Shown here one piece after another: positions 22,001-33,400 of a stretch of 64,000 nt of DNA. Both the position numbers and the translations under genes were made by a program. The notes under the pieces were generated by a model that saw only the letters and a list, made by a program, of their open reading frames with translations, was not told the DNA's origin and made no database searches. This stretch comes from Solicoccozyma terricola. Its lineage: Eukaryota > Basidiomycota > Tremellomycetes > Filobasidiales > Piskurozymaceae. Each line of letters opens with the position of its first letter. Position 1 is the first letter of the stretch. Where the stretch lies: assembly GCA_001600875.1 (NCBI GenBank), contig BCLD01000008.1, positions 553,216 through 617,215 on the forward strand, in the 5' to 3' direction.

Positions 22001-24183
22001 TGAGGATGTGCTTGTGCCTGCCGAGGCGTCGTTCCGACATATCCAGGAGAATCCTGAACCCCAACCTGTATCGAGTCCTCGGACGACCTCCCCACGAAGC
22101 TGTCAGAGTCGTTGGCAAAATTCATCGGTCGACCCAGTCCACCAACAGAGCCAGGGCCTCCGCGTACTCCCTTGTCTTTCTTGTCCTTTTTCTTGAAGAG
22201 ACCGCTGAACACGCCACCAGAAGATTTGCGCTTCTTGCCCGTGGCATCCGTACTGGGTTCATCGGTTGATGATTTGCGTGATTTTTTGTCCGCTTTTTCT
22301 GACTTGGAAGATCGCTTAGACTTCTTGTCCACCCCACCATCCTCCACGTCAGACGGAGTGATGGTGGAATGACCACTGGCATTGGTACCGATTGATACCG
22401 TTGACATCGTGCTTGCTGCACTGGCCGCACTGGCCGATCGCTGAGAAAAGTTCTGGGTCTGCGTTGATGGGGTTCGATAGTCTTGAAGACCACCACCGCC
22501 GCCTCTCGCAACAGCAGGAGTGACTGTGATACGTCGCGGCTCGACGTCCAGCATCTCAGCAGGGTCAAGTAGGTTCTCTCGACTGTTTGAGCCACGGGGT
22601 GCAGCAGTGTCTGACCCAGCGCCACCACTGGACCGTTGAGCGTTGCGATCAGTGAGATTTCTTTCATCCTGTTGTCTTGTAACTGGCTCTTGATGGTTAG
22701 TATTTTCCCGGCGCTGCTGTTGCTGATTGGCCATTTGCTCAGCCTGCAACCTCCTTTGTTCCTGCGCAGCGGTGCTTTCATCCCAAGCAACTCCATCATC
22801 CGGCTCCATCTCCTCCACGCCTCTGGAACCCTGCTCATCTTCCTCCCTCTCATCTCTATTTGTCTCTTCTTCCACTCGGTCCTCGTCATCATCAGTCTCT
22901 TCCTCGCTCGTTTCACTCCAGGTAACACCCGGATGTTCAACATACGTCGGTGCAGCGAAAACGACTTTTCTTTCTCTCGAATCACCATCCGATCCTCCAC
23001 CAATAAGAGGAGATTCTTCATCCCATGTCGAACCTGTCGGCAATGATCCAGATCTCGAAATGGTTGCATTCGCTTGTCGAGAAGCGATATTTTGAATCGT
23101 TTGACGAGAGACATCTGTCGCTTTTGCTGATTCTTCTGGTGTAGCAGACGCGAGCTATTATACAATTCACCCAAATTGTTTCGCATCAGCATCAATCGCT
23201 TTCCATTTTTGGGGGGTTTCCCCCTTCCTCCAAGCCAAGGGAAACTTACATCAACATTCCTATGCTTGTTCAAACGTGCCAACCTCTCGAACGGGGTTTC
23301 AATGTTTTCCGCTGGTATATAACCTACATCTTCCGTTTTGAGTACACGGACTAGCCACCAGTACGAGTTTGCGTCGTCCAAGAGAACTAGAGAGTCTCCT
23401 TTGACGACTGATGCTTGACCTTCAACCGTTGCCACGAATGTATGTCTGCAAGTCAAGGGAGAGAACAAAAAAACCGTCAGTGCGTGATTACAGTTCGACT
23501 CGACACCACCTCCAGGTAGGTGAAGGAAAGTGTTCGACACCTACAAAGCATAAGTCAAGTCGAAATTGATGTCTTCATCGGGTATACTCGCCGTTGAACT
23601 TTCATCATCATCATCCAAATATTCCTCCGACTGATCATGATGACCATCGATACCATCTTGAGATTGACGCTGTGTGATCGAATAGCCACACGCATCATAG
23701 TCTCGAATCAGTAAATAACGTCCCTTCGGTAGAGATGTTTCGGTGATACACCCACCAATTCATCATCTTCGATCATCAACCTCTGATCGATTTCCTCGGT
23801 ATCTCCACCATGAGACCCACCACCACCTCGACCTGGAGTTGGAATGACGTCGCCATGTTGTACACTGTATATATTCTGCATGACTAGATCGTGGCAAGTC
23901 GGGATGGAACCATGCGTTGGGGGTTTGGAAACGGGGTGTTATATGAGACTACCTCCTTTGCATCGCGAGAGTGGTTGATGCTCTGAAGGGGATCAGCGAA
24001 AGTGAATGCGCCGACGTAGTAAGTGGTGAATGGTCGTGCGGATCGGGGAGAGAAGGGGCGGTGGTTGTGCTGTGTGCGAAGGGTGGTTGATGGTGGTACT
24101 TCGACGGTATGGGATGTGTACGGGATGTTGAGGGATTCCATGTCCAGGACCCAGTCGCCCAACGGCGCGACGCGTTCTCTCAT
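19092..24183 (-). CDS. SH3 plus Ras-association protein, Bud14/Tea4-like PP1 regulator
   Basis: Large cell-polarity-type protein of about 1,560 residues. The first exon starts at 24183 (or 24141, MESLNIPYTSH) and splices in phase to NIYSVQHGDVIPTPGRGGGG; a shorter start at 23881 (MQNIYSVQHG) is possible. An acidic segment ends FDLTYAL and joins HTFVATVEGQASVVKGDSL, LLDDANSYWWLVRV, GYIPAENIETPFERLARLNK, an SH3 domain with the tail typical of Bud14/Tea4. Near residue 290 RKVVFAAPTYVEHPGVTW contains a KVVF match to the PP1-binding RVxF motif. A Ras-association domain lies near 21400-21740 (LNVMRVFAGEYMESESSFKT, ACQRFRIALP, DDYFLTIKEVDGEEL). The last exon (19092 to about 20645) is Ser-rich and ends in ELDDIQRLYFGERIDF and MLLELMGTTKTA. 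Bud14 and Tea4 target PP1 to growth sites; that role here is inferred from domains. Confidence 0.78.
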
Positions 24184-24248
24184 TTCATTTCAGACGGATA
24201 GCAGCTCCACCGTCCTCACGGCGTATTGCCATCTACACCACACCCACC
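24184..24248. promoter_or_regulatory. Very short divergent region between the Tea4-like and TPP1-like genes
   Basis: Only 65 bp separate the most upstream starts on the two strands. If the Tea4-like start is really 23881, the gap is 367 bp, which is more usual for this window. Confidence 0.4.
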
Positions 24249-26860
24249 ATGAGTATGACAGTCACGGACTGGATAGGTCCAGCTATCCTCAGGTATCATG
24301 CACAACATCGTCGCACAGGTACCGAATGGGTCAAATCCCATGATCCAGCTCAGGTCATCAAGGTGAGAGAGATTCCCTGCGCTGAGCGCGTAGATATATC
24401 GCTCGTTCGAGGAGAGCGTCTGACACTTGTATAGGTATTAACCCACCCCACTCGCCTTCCAGTTCGAGTCATATCGTAGACCGAATGACCCAACAGATCA
24501 ATCTCAGATACAAGCCATCATCTCGGATCGCGTTCATCGAATCATTGTCCTCTTTGATCCGACCTCCACCACAGCGAAAGAACAGTTCGTGTCGTCTTCC
24601 CTTGACCCCCGGCAAGGGTTTCCATCGCTAATACCGATTCAATATCTGTCTTCTCTCCAGGTCTACCAAAGAACCTCTGACTTCCCATCTACGTTGTATA
24701 CTCGCTTTCCAATCATATCGTTTCACGCTCGTCCCAACCACGTCTCTTCCAAAACCAGCTCCCTCTGCAACATCTACCGACCTATCCCTAGTCTTGGAGG
24801 TCCGAGATTGGACGTTCATGGTTGGAAGTAAGAGTGAGCCGGAGTATTATGAAAAGAGTAGAATGTTGGGTGTTGGTGAAACGGGAAGTGGATATGATTG
24901 GGAGATTGGGTCGGTTGTTGAGAAGTGGGTTACAGAGTTTAGGTGCGTTTTCCCTCCAGAGATTAAGAGGTTTGCTGAGAAACAGGATGGAGCTGACATG
25001 ACACAACCAACTCTTAGAAGTAGCCAAGGAACGCAAAACATCCCTGTCTCGTCGACTTCATCTTACCCGCAACCCGAGTTGGGCACTTCACCTCGTCGTC
25101 AAAACCCACCGCATTCCAAAAATCTCTTACCATCCCCAACAACAATCTGTTCCATCGTCAAACCACTATTGGAATCAGTCAATCGTGATCCTCTACCACC
25201 AGATCATAAGGAAACAGATCGTGGAGCCTGGATGTTTGAAATCGCTGGTGGTAAAGAAGGATTAAAGGAATTTCAGACTCTGGTCAATGGAATCGGGGTA
25301 TGGGGAATGGATGTTGAAGCTGATGACGATGAAGATGATGAGAATAGCGATGATGAGGAGGAGGATGTCGTTTCAAAGGAAGAGGAGAACATTCACCGAC
25401 AGGAACATGAGGAATCACCATCGACGAGCGATGTACCCATGCATTGGTCACAGTCGCCACCACCCGCTCTTCGCATAAACGGGGTCTTACAAGCAGAGGA
25501 TACGTCGGTGGTGACCACTGAGCCAGCAAGGTGCGATCTTGTGGTCGATTCGAATGAAGAACGTCCGGCTACGACGATTGCGGAGGCACACATCGCGCTC
25601 GGTGCGTCAAGTCCAACTCAAAGTCGGGTTCAACAATCTACCCATTCTCCCGTCCTCGCGAAATTAGATCGAACTCAACACGTCGAACAAGCTCAGGTCA
25701 AGGATGATTCACTCGATGGACACCTGGAGACCCCTCTCGTAACCACGACGCAGAAGTCGGATGATTCCTTGAAGCAAGAATCTCAAGACAAAGCAGATGA
25801 TTCGGACGAGGTTGTTGGTGCTTCCTTACCTGATGAACAATCAACTCGCCCATCACTGTTTGGCTCCCCTCCGGATCTCAAGCCAGTTCTTGAGCCGCTA
25901 CGTTTAGAAACACCTGAATCACTCGGTGTGCCTGCCGTACCCAACCAGGAGGAAGATCCTCTGTCTCGCGGGTCCAAAGTCGAACAGCTGAATACTGACG
26001 ATAGGCGAACTAATCTTCCGGAGGCGGGGACAATGTCGCCAGTACCATTGCCGACCGAAGGTCTAGACGTTGTTCTGCGTCCGTCAATACCAGACTCTGG
26101 CACGAATGACAATCAAGCAGAGTCTGAAGAGGACGAGCTGATGGAAGACGTCGGCGCCACTGTCAAGGATGTGCTCATCAAGGAAGAAGACTGCATACAA
26201 CCATCAGCAACAACCACGATCCTCGCGAGTGACAGCGATGCCACGACCAGCGGCGAAAGCCAAAGCCAGGGTGAAACCCATCCCGCCTCGCGACCACTCA
26301 ACAGTCCTTCCATATCGAGACGATCCATTCCTGCTGTGGGCGAATCTACTCGGATACCTCGACCTGTCCCATCTGCTCCCGCAATATCGACGATCAAAAA
26401 CACATCCAGCTATCGTCGACCTTCTCCACCTCAACCATCACCGCCTGGTCTCGCAAAGCAACCCACTCAAACCTTTTCAGTTCCATCATTCGCTTCACCA
26501 CTCAGGGCCCGCCTCAGCATCTCCAAGGAAGATCGAAGACGTAGTGCCACACGACAGACGTTCACTCCTATGCCAATACAAACTCCAAACAAGTCAGGCC
26601 TCGCTGGCAAGACCACGGGACAGGCTTCTACCACATCTCAAGCCCACGCCAAAGCGCCACTACAAGCTCGTAAGGCTGTTCGCCAAACATCGGTCCTTCA
26701 CCTCAAGCACAATCAACTCAAACGGGAATCATCGTCAGAAGCGAAGCCAGAACTCAAACGACGTGGGTTCACGGTCGAGTTGGAGGACGAGGACGAAGGG
26801 CTGTTGGACTGGCATGTTCATAGGGCCATGCGGCTGGTGAAAAAGGAGGAGGGGAGTTGA
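24249..26860 (+). CDS. Candidate shelterin subunit with TPP1/Tpz1-like OB fold
   Basis: Not recognised by name; the call rests on the N-terminus. Exon 1 (MTVTDWIGPAILRYHAQHRR, ending AQVIK) joins at a CTTCCAG acceptor near 24463 to FESYRRPNDPTDQSQIQ. AIISDRVHRIIVLFDPTS follows, then after another intron (about 24620-24660, donor uncertain) LRCILAFQSYRFTLVP and LVLEVRDWTFMVGS. The order W-I-x3-I, QVIKF, IISDxxHxIxVLF, LxFxSYRFTLVP, LxLEVxDWTF mirrors the strand pattern of the TPP1/Tpz1/Est3 OB fold. An in-frame 75-nt intron (24942-25017) looks real. The rest (about 600 residues) is acidic and Ser/Pro-rich, as in the TPP1 linker, and ends LLDWHVHRAMRLVKKEEGS. If right, it would bridge Pot1 and telomerase at chromosome ends. 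Alternative: another OB-fold protein. Confidence 0.6.
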
Positions 26861-27125
26861 CGACGCAGGCATTTCCGATACCACTGATTCCGGCTGTTCA
26901 CGAGGGTAGTGACAAATATGATTGTATTGCATGAGAATGGGCGCTGTGGATATCTGTACGTTGACCGGACGAGCCTTGCAACGCTCCACTGTGTGCCAGA
27001 CCCGAAGCGAGGGCATATCTTACGGTGGATGAGGAAGCGATATTGATACTGCTTTACAACGACAAAACGCCTCGATGTTCATGCCAATGAGGAGACCGGA
27101 CCTTCTTCTTCTATGATTCCAGCCG

Positions 27126-27483
27126 TCAATATTCCGGTCTGATGTCTCCTCGACGGGGTGCTAATGAAGTTACTTGGTTGTCAGAACCCCCACTCTCTTC
27201 GTGTCATATGAACAGTGATATCCATCTCACCTATCAATGGATGTAACTGTGCCATATATGTGATTGCCCAGAGGAGATAGCAGCAGGTGATGGTGAGCAT
27301 CAAGCTGGTTCTGGTAAGTCTGCATCATGTGAATGACCCTCAAGACTGTCAGTACCCGTTGCGTCTCCCACGGAGTTGTTGAAACACTTACGTCTGATTG
27401 ACACCCTTTGGGGTCAAGAACCACGATGCTGAACCGAGCCCAAGCGAGATGATGGCTAGGATGACCACAACGAATCCGCCCAT
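27126..27483 (-). CDS. VMA9: V-ATPase Vo subunit e (Vma9)
   Basis: Small hydrophobic subunit needed for V-ATPase assembly and activity in the vacuolar/Golgi membrane. Three exons give 71 residues: MGGFVVVILAIISLGLGSAS (27483 start), WFLTPKGVNQ, then after an intron TLTRTSLMLTITCCYLLWAI and TYMAQLHPLI. A second intron follows, and the last exon reads APRRGDIRPEY with the stop at 27126-27128. Two transmembrane helices with the loop WFLTPKG and the end LHPLIxPRR are characteristic of the subunit e family. The frame stays open upstream of the ATG to 27597, but the conserved MGGF start fixes the beginning. Divergent from ZUO1. Confidence 0.93.
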
Positions 27484-27694
27484 AGTGGAGTGGATGTTAA
27501 CCTGGTCGAGAATTGAGGGATATGGTGTTGGATGTAAGGGTGGATATGGCGATGTACATGATGCTTGAGCCGGCATTCCAGCTGCGACTCGTGACACGTG
27601 AATGTTGGAGTTGCAGCTGCAAAAAAGTTGGCAGCATCGTCCCCGCTGTCACCATGACAAGGCTCTCCTCCATCATCACATTACTCCACCTATC
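27484..27694. promoter_or_regulatory. Bidirectional promoter, VMA9 / ZUO1
   Basis: 211 bp between the two start codons, no coding sequence of its own. No clear TATA box; a short shared promoter for two constitutively needed genes is plausible. Confidence 0.6.
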
Positions 27695-29405
27695 ATGGCA
27701 GCCGTCACGACTCTTCCCGTCACCCTCGGTGCACCCGCTACCAACTGGCAAAAGCCTGCTGCAACTGGCAAGATCTCAGGTGCGACCCTCGCCTCTCAAC
27801 GTCCGTGACGAAGTTCGAGTGCTAACCCTCCGCATCCCGCAGAGCCAACCAGTGTCCCCATCTACCCAGCCGGACCATCCTACATCGCTGCGGCACGTCG
27901 TAGAATCCTCAAGCGTACATTCGCAGAGGATGATGCAGCTGTCGCCGCTGAGCACGAGCACAAGCAGAAGACAAAGGCGGAGGAGGATGGCGCTGAGCTT
28001 TACCCTGGATTGGGAGAGGAGAGCGAGGCAGCCTCGCTGTTGCAGATGGATGCCAAGGAGTGGAAGGTGAGAGGAGTGCTACATTGATTGCAGTTTGTTT
28101 AAAAGCAAGGGCTGAACCCGCAATCACAAATAGAAACAAGACCACTATGCCGTGCTTGGTCTTGGTCACTTGCGATACACCGCCAATAACGACCACATCA
28201 TCGTAGCTCGTGAGCGTCCTCTACATCCGCTGTTTCACGTCGCAGTACACTGACTGACAACTACTATTCCCCTACACAGACCGCCGAAAGGTCCTCCGTC
28301 ACCATCCCGACAAGAAGGCTGGTGGTTCTGGTGGCAGCAATGATGACAACTTCTTCAAGTGCATTCAGAAGGGTGCGTGCGAACGCCCCCTCTCCTTTGA
28401 CAACATAAAGCTAATGTTTCAACGACCCATCAGCCTTCGAGGTCCTTATGAACCCCGAGAAGAGACGTCAATTCGACTCTGTTGACCCAGCTATCGAAGA
28501 TGAAGTCCCCAACCCAAAGGAAGTCAAACCAGAGGAGTTTTGCAAAGCCTATGGTCCAGTCTTTTACCGAGAGGGTCGTTTCTCCAAGAAGCAGCCCGTT
28601 CCTTCCCTCGGTTCAATGGACGCTTCCAAGCAGGAAGTCGAGGAATTCTACGACTTCTGGTACAACTTTGACTCGTGGAGGAGCTTTGAATGGCATGACA
28701 AGGAGGTCAACGAAGGTACCGACTCTCGAGATGAGAAGCGATTCACCGAGAAGAAGAACAAGGCCGATCGAGCTAAAGCAAAGAAGGAGGACATCACCCG
28801 TGTCCGTGAACTCGTTGATATGGTGCTTGCCAACGACCCTCGAATCAAGAGGATCAAGGCCGAGGAAAAGGCCGCGCGTCTTAAGAAGAGTGGAGCAGGC
28901 GGTGCTGCTAAAGCTTTGACGCCAGCTCAGAAACTAGCGGAAGCCAAGGCAAAGGCCGAGCAGGAAAAGCAGAAAATCGAGGAGGAGAAGCGGTTGGCGG
29001 AGGAGCAGAAAGTTCAAAGCGCTGCTTCAAAGAAGGCGAGAGAGGCGGCGTCCAAGAAAGCGAAGAAGAACAAGAAGGTATGTGCAAGGCCGCCTTGAAA
29101 TCGCCATTCAGTGTGCCTTTGCTGACTCGGAACATCGTTCACAGGCCATCACCACCGTAGTCGCCTCCGCCAACTACTTCCAGCCGGCTGGCACCTCCCC
29201 ATCAGCTGCAATCATTGAAAAGCAACTCGGTGAACTCGATCTACTGTGCGAGCTGCTCAAGGCAGATGAGTTGAGCGAACTGAAGACGGAGGTGGAGCAG
29301 GCCGGTGCTGGAGACCCCGTCAAGGCAAAGCAGGCTATTGTCAACGCGGCTACGAAGGCTGCTCAGGATGCATCAGCTCAGGGTAAATTCAGCGAGTTTG
29401 CTTAA
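27695..29405 (+). CDS. ZUO1: Zuotin, ribosome-associated J-protein
   Basis: Hsp40 partner of Ssz1 in the ribosome-associated complex, which stimulates Ssb on nascent chains. Starts MAAVTTLPVTLGAPATNW at 27695. The J domain is split over exons: DHYAVLGLGHLRYTANNDHI, RRKVLRHHPDKKAGG with the catalytic HPD (about 28300), and FEVLMNPEKRRQFDSVDP. It continues with the zuotin homology domain (PVFYREGRFSKKQPVPSLGS, VEEFYDFWYNFDSWRSFEWH), the highly charged ribosome-binding helix (28700-29075), and the C-terminal four-helix bundle (ANYFQPAGTSPSAAIIEKQL), ending GKFSEFA at 29405. Four short introns interrupt the 5' half and one lies at about 29078-29144. Intact and of family length. Confidence 0.96.
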
Positions 29406-29637
29406 AGGTCTCCCTTTTGTCATATGTATATGAGGTTGCAGTTGCCTGGTGGGATAGAATGCATGCAACTAATTACCACGGGTGGCGAACTGGATCACGT
29501 GGACCGAAGTTACCCAACCACGATATTTAGAATTTGGCCCATCAACCAACTCGACTATCAACGATTTGAATATATCCCAAAGCCACCTCGACTGCATTCA
29601 GCTATCGTGCCCCAACATACTTGCAGACCTGACTAAA

Positions 29638-30304
29638 ATGGCCCCGACTGTGTAAGCCGCGAGATGCATTGGTGACATACATCGCGAGCTGCGTCTGACA
29701 TGATGCTCCGGACTTGCAGTAAAGCCCATCGCATAGGCTCACTCCTCTTCTGCCCTGCATGTGGAACCCTGCTGGATCTCCCTGGGGATCTGGACGAAAT
29801 CACTTGCGAACAATGTGGACGGAAGGAGCCAGCGTCGTGTGGGTTTCCTATGGTGCAGAAATGTCGTGTTTACCTTGAAGAGCTGCTGATTTCAACACAA
29901 TTTGTTCAGCATACGAGAACCTCGATACAAAAACCTACTCTCACCCTCAAGCTTTCCCCTCCGCTCTTCGTCAAAAACGTGCATTAGTGCAGAGTAAAGC
30001 AGAGGACGGGTCACGACAGAAGGGACGAGATCCTGTTGTGAGTAACGGGTTCAGATGTCTAGGTAGACCGGTTGACTAAAGGGTGAATCTTCTACTCCTA
30101 GTCACAAGACAAGTGTGAGAAGTGCGGTCACATTGGTCTGTCATACAAGGAGATGCAACTACGATCAGCTGATGAGGGTAGTACGATTTTCTACAAGGTG
30201 AGCTGTTTGGGCGGACGTTTGAGAGACGGATTTCGGGTCCTGATGTTAGCCCAACCATCTTACAGTGTCTGAATTGTGGAAATCAAACGAGCACGAACAA
30301 CTGA
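29638..30304 (+). CDS. RPA12: RNA polymerase I subunit A12.2 (Rpa12)
   Basis: TFIIS-like subunit needed for RNA cleavage and termination by Pol I. The tiny first exon (MAPT plus two nt, 29638-29651) joins [18 protein letters not shown], whose CPAC pairs with CEQCG to form the N-terminal zinc ribbon. A GTGGGT intron (about 29839-29909) is followed by [20 protein letters not shown]. The C-terminal ribbon is [20 protein letters not shown] and GSTIFYK, then a last intron and [12 protein letters not shown] with the stop at 30304. The RSADEGST stretch corresponds to the acidic catalytic hairpin of this family. About 120 residues, five exons, convergent with the Zn2Cys6 gene (142 bp between stops). 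Confidence 0.94.
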
Positions 30305-30446
30305 GATGTTGTTACTTTGAACGGCTAGAGGAGACCACGCTGTATTGTATCACTAATTGTTACAGGATATATAAATCCACCATTACGTCCTCGGGGAAAA
30401 TGTGGGAGGATTTACCGATTTACCATCTAAACTGATTCGGAGCACT

Positions 30447-33400
30447 TCAAGCATCGATGCCAATCTCATCGCCAATCTCATCGATGCCATCGGGAACAGG
30501 TAGACGTTTCCATTGCTCCATCTGCATCGCTTGAGTGGAGCTGAACAGGTTCCAATGCAACGACAGTCAGCAATCGTCAAAAGGCAGAGAATGAGAGACG
30601 TTGCTCACGCTAGACCATACACTGCCCCCAGTCTCTTCTGCGCCCTGATGACGACGTCGATCTCGACTTCAACTGACGCAGCAGCTGCACACGAAAATCG
30701 TCAATCCACAGCACTCGTCACGCAGATCCAGGCTACTCACCGAACGATTCGCCTATCATTCTCAGCCTCTTTGCTTCCTTGATCAGAACCCTCCCAAGAT
30801 AGGACCATAACATGGTCATGTAGATTTCCAGGTCGGAAAACTTATCCTCCGGAATGGCGTGAATCATGGCAAGACATCTTCGTGCCGCGGTGAGAGCCAG
30901 GCGGTTGTCGCACCTGTAGTCGTCAATGTCTTCCAAAAACATACAGCAGACCGCGATATATGTGTTCTGGAAAATTTGATCGTCTGGTTTGGTAGCTCAT
31001 TCGCGCAAACCTCGATCCCGCATGGTTTCACTCACGACGGCCAATGCACCCATATCAACATCGTAACCAGTACCATCTGGCTTTGGCCTCATCGGGTCCT
31101 TGAAGTCAGGAGGAAGATTTGCAATGAACATCTTCACCGCCTTCTCAGTCTCTGCAAACGCTCTAGGTGTACGGATTCGAGGTGTCATCCACCAGCGGAA
31201 CATCTGTTGTCCGCTGCTGGTTTCCGGCGAGTCAATAGACTTTGGAGTCGGCGTTTGAGGAAGGTTGACACCCGGTTCCGGCTTGAGAAGGAGGAGGGAG
31301 GAAGTGATGTGCAACAAGATCATACCCTTCTTGTGGAGCTCTACCAAAGTATCAGGTACCTTATCCGTGCGAGCGTAGTATTCTTCATCGAAAAGTGCAG
31401 GAATAGATGCATCATCGCCTGCCCTCAGCGTCCCGTTATGGAAAGCCTCCAGAGGGTGGGGGAAAGGCGTGATTATCTCGTCGGTAGGTAATGCCGGAAT
31501 CCAGCCGGTAGCGATGGTTCCCGCACGATCCAAGTAGTAGATTAGCCAGCTGTTTGATGGCGGTTAGTATTCCTTTGCCTCCCTGGTGACATAACCGATA
31601 TGCTCACAATGCATTGATCCTCTCTCCAAGCTCGACGTCATCCTTTGGTGGTGGTAGCACGTAGGTATGTCTCGAGCGGATGTACGGATTGAGCGATTCA
31701 GGTGCACGGCGACTCCACTTTTTGAGGCTTTTGACGCAGCAGCTATCGATTCGGTGGAGGCCACATGAGACAGCAAGACTGAATCGACGAAGGACTATGT
31801 TCAGCAGGCAGAAGTAGAGGCAGGGTTCGAACCACCCACCGAACGCATCTTCCGATTGAGACCATGGCCTAAGTTGACAGCTCATAGTATCAGCTACGCG
31901 TGAAACAAGAGCGAGGCGGGTAACATACCTCATGATACCTGGCGTGACTGTAAAGATAAACGTTGATCAAAGCAACACCTCGGACGAGATCCAAAGGTCG
32001 GTCGGCAGTCTTGAGGCCCTCGGTGAACTGCTCGTTGGCGATTCTGTAGAAGTGTGATTCGAGATTCGTGAGAGCCTGGTCATCGGACCATCGAACAGCC
32101 AGAAGAAACTGAAAAGGAACCGAGTGTAAGCGTCTCAAACCTGTGTGTCCGCGCAAATCAACTCACCATCGCATACAGCAAACATGGATGCGGTCTCTGT
32201 GGTTTTGGCTGTTCCAATCTCGCGTAAAACCTCGGTTGATCGATCTCCAATGCGAGCTTTGATTGCTTCTGAAAGTAGAGTTTCAATAGCTTGTCCCTCG
32301 CCGGAGCGGGCAAGTCTGTAGACTCGAACCAATTTGCAGTCAATGATTCACCAAACAGTTCCGAAAAGATCTTGGCGTCAAAGTTGTCTTCGGTTGAGGG
32401 ATTCGCCGTACCCGTAAGTTTCCTGTTCTTCTCGGCGGCCTCGTTAGCCTGGAAGAACTTTCGTGGCTCGCATCCAGAAGGTGTCTCAGCAGGTGTCTCT
32501 GTGACGACTGATTCAGTTCGATTGATGGCGTTCCCAAAGCTTGGATCGAAGTGCTGAAAGTCAAACTCTTGTAACATGGTCTCCGCCCACTGCTTGTCTC
32601 CGATGCCGCTCGATTTGCCCGATGGTGTGTTTATCGGCCCACCGGTGCTAGGCAGCGTTGAGGACGGCGTAAATTCCGCATACGGCAAGCTCGGTACCAG
32701 AGACTCGATGTAACTAGCATCCCTCGGGGCGTTGTCGGGCATGATAGCTTGTTGCTTATCTTTGCCGCGTCCATACGGCGTATCCTCTTGACTTGTGGAA
32801 CGCAGGAACGACGTACCATTCGTACTGTACATATCGCTCATGAGATGATTGAGGTTGCTCTGGGCGTTGGGACGGTCTTCTCCACTTTCGCCTGTGGACG
32901 GGTTTCCAGCAAGCGCGCTCCCGAAATCAGCCAATGTACCCAACCTGGGATCGATGGGAATATCTTCTTGTCCGCCGGTGTCACTCTGCTTTGCTGCTGA
33001 CTTCCTCGACCTCCCTCCCTCCTGCGCGTCCGGCAAAGGCATAGGAGGAGCCAAGGCGGCAGCAGCAGCCAAATCCGAAACCGTAAGATTCCCTTGTTGA
33101 TATGGGTCACCATACGGAAACTGGCTTGCGAAACTAGCGTTTCCCGCGCCAGAGAAGGGATGATCGTAGTCTGACACGTCGAGGTTCATCTGTTGTGTTG
33201 ATCCCCCAGCTGCCGGAGTTCCTTCAGGAGACTGGGTGGTGTTGAGCTTTCCTTCAAGTTCGGCTGATATGCGTTTGCAGTCAACGACCATGTTCCTCCC
33301 AACAACAGTTCGATCAACTTACCAATCTTGGCTTCCAAAGCCTTTACCCGACTCCTGGGTTTACCTGCATCATATTCACATACATGGCCACCCTTGATGC

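Noticed and set aside
22122..23540. Long open frame (472 codons) on the minus strand inside the Tea4-like gene
   Set aside because: It runs across a real intron and then in a shifted frame opposite the Ser/Gln-rich coding frame; only its first part (the SH3 exon) belongs to the gene. Composition elsewhere is a frame shadow.
26169..26840. 223-codon plus-strand frame with basic composition inside the TPP1-like gene
   Set aside because: Overlaps the longer frame that is continuous with the OB-fold part; no domain, no separate promoter or splice signals.
31820..31836. B-box-like GGTTCGAAC in the Zn2Cys6 gene
   Set aside because: Lies inside the coding frame GGWFEPCLY; no A-box or terminator at the right distance.
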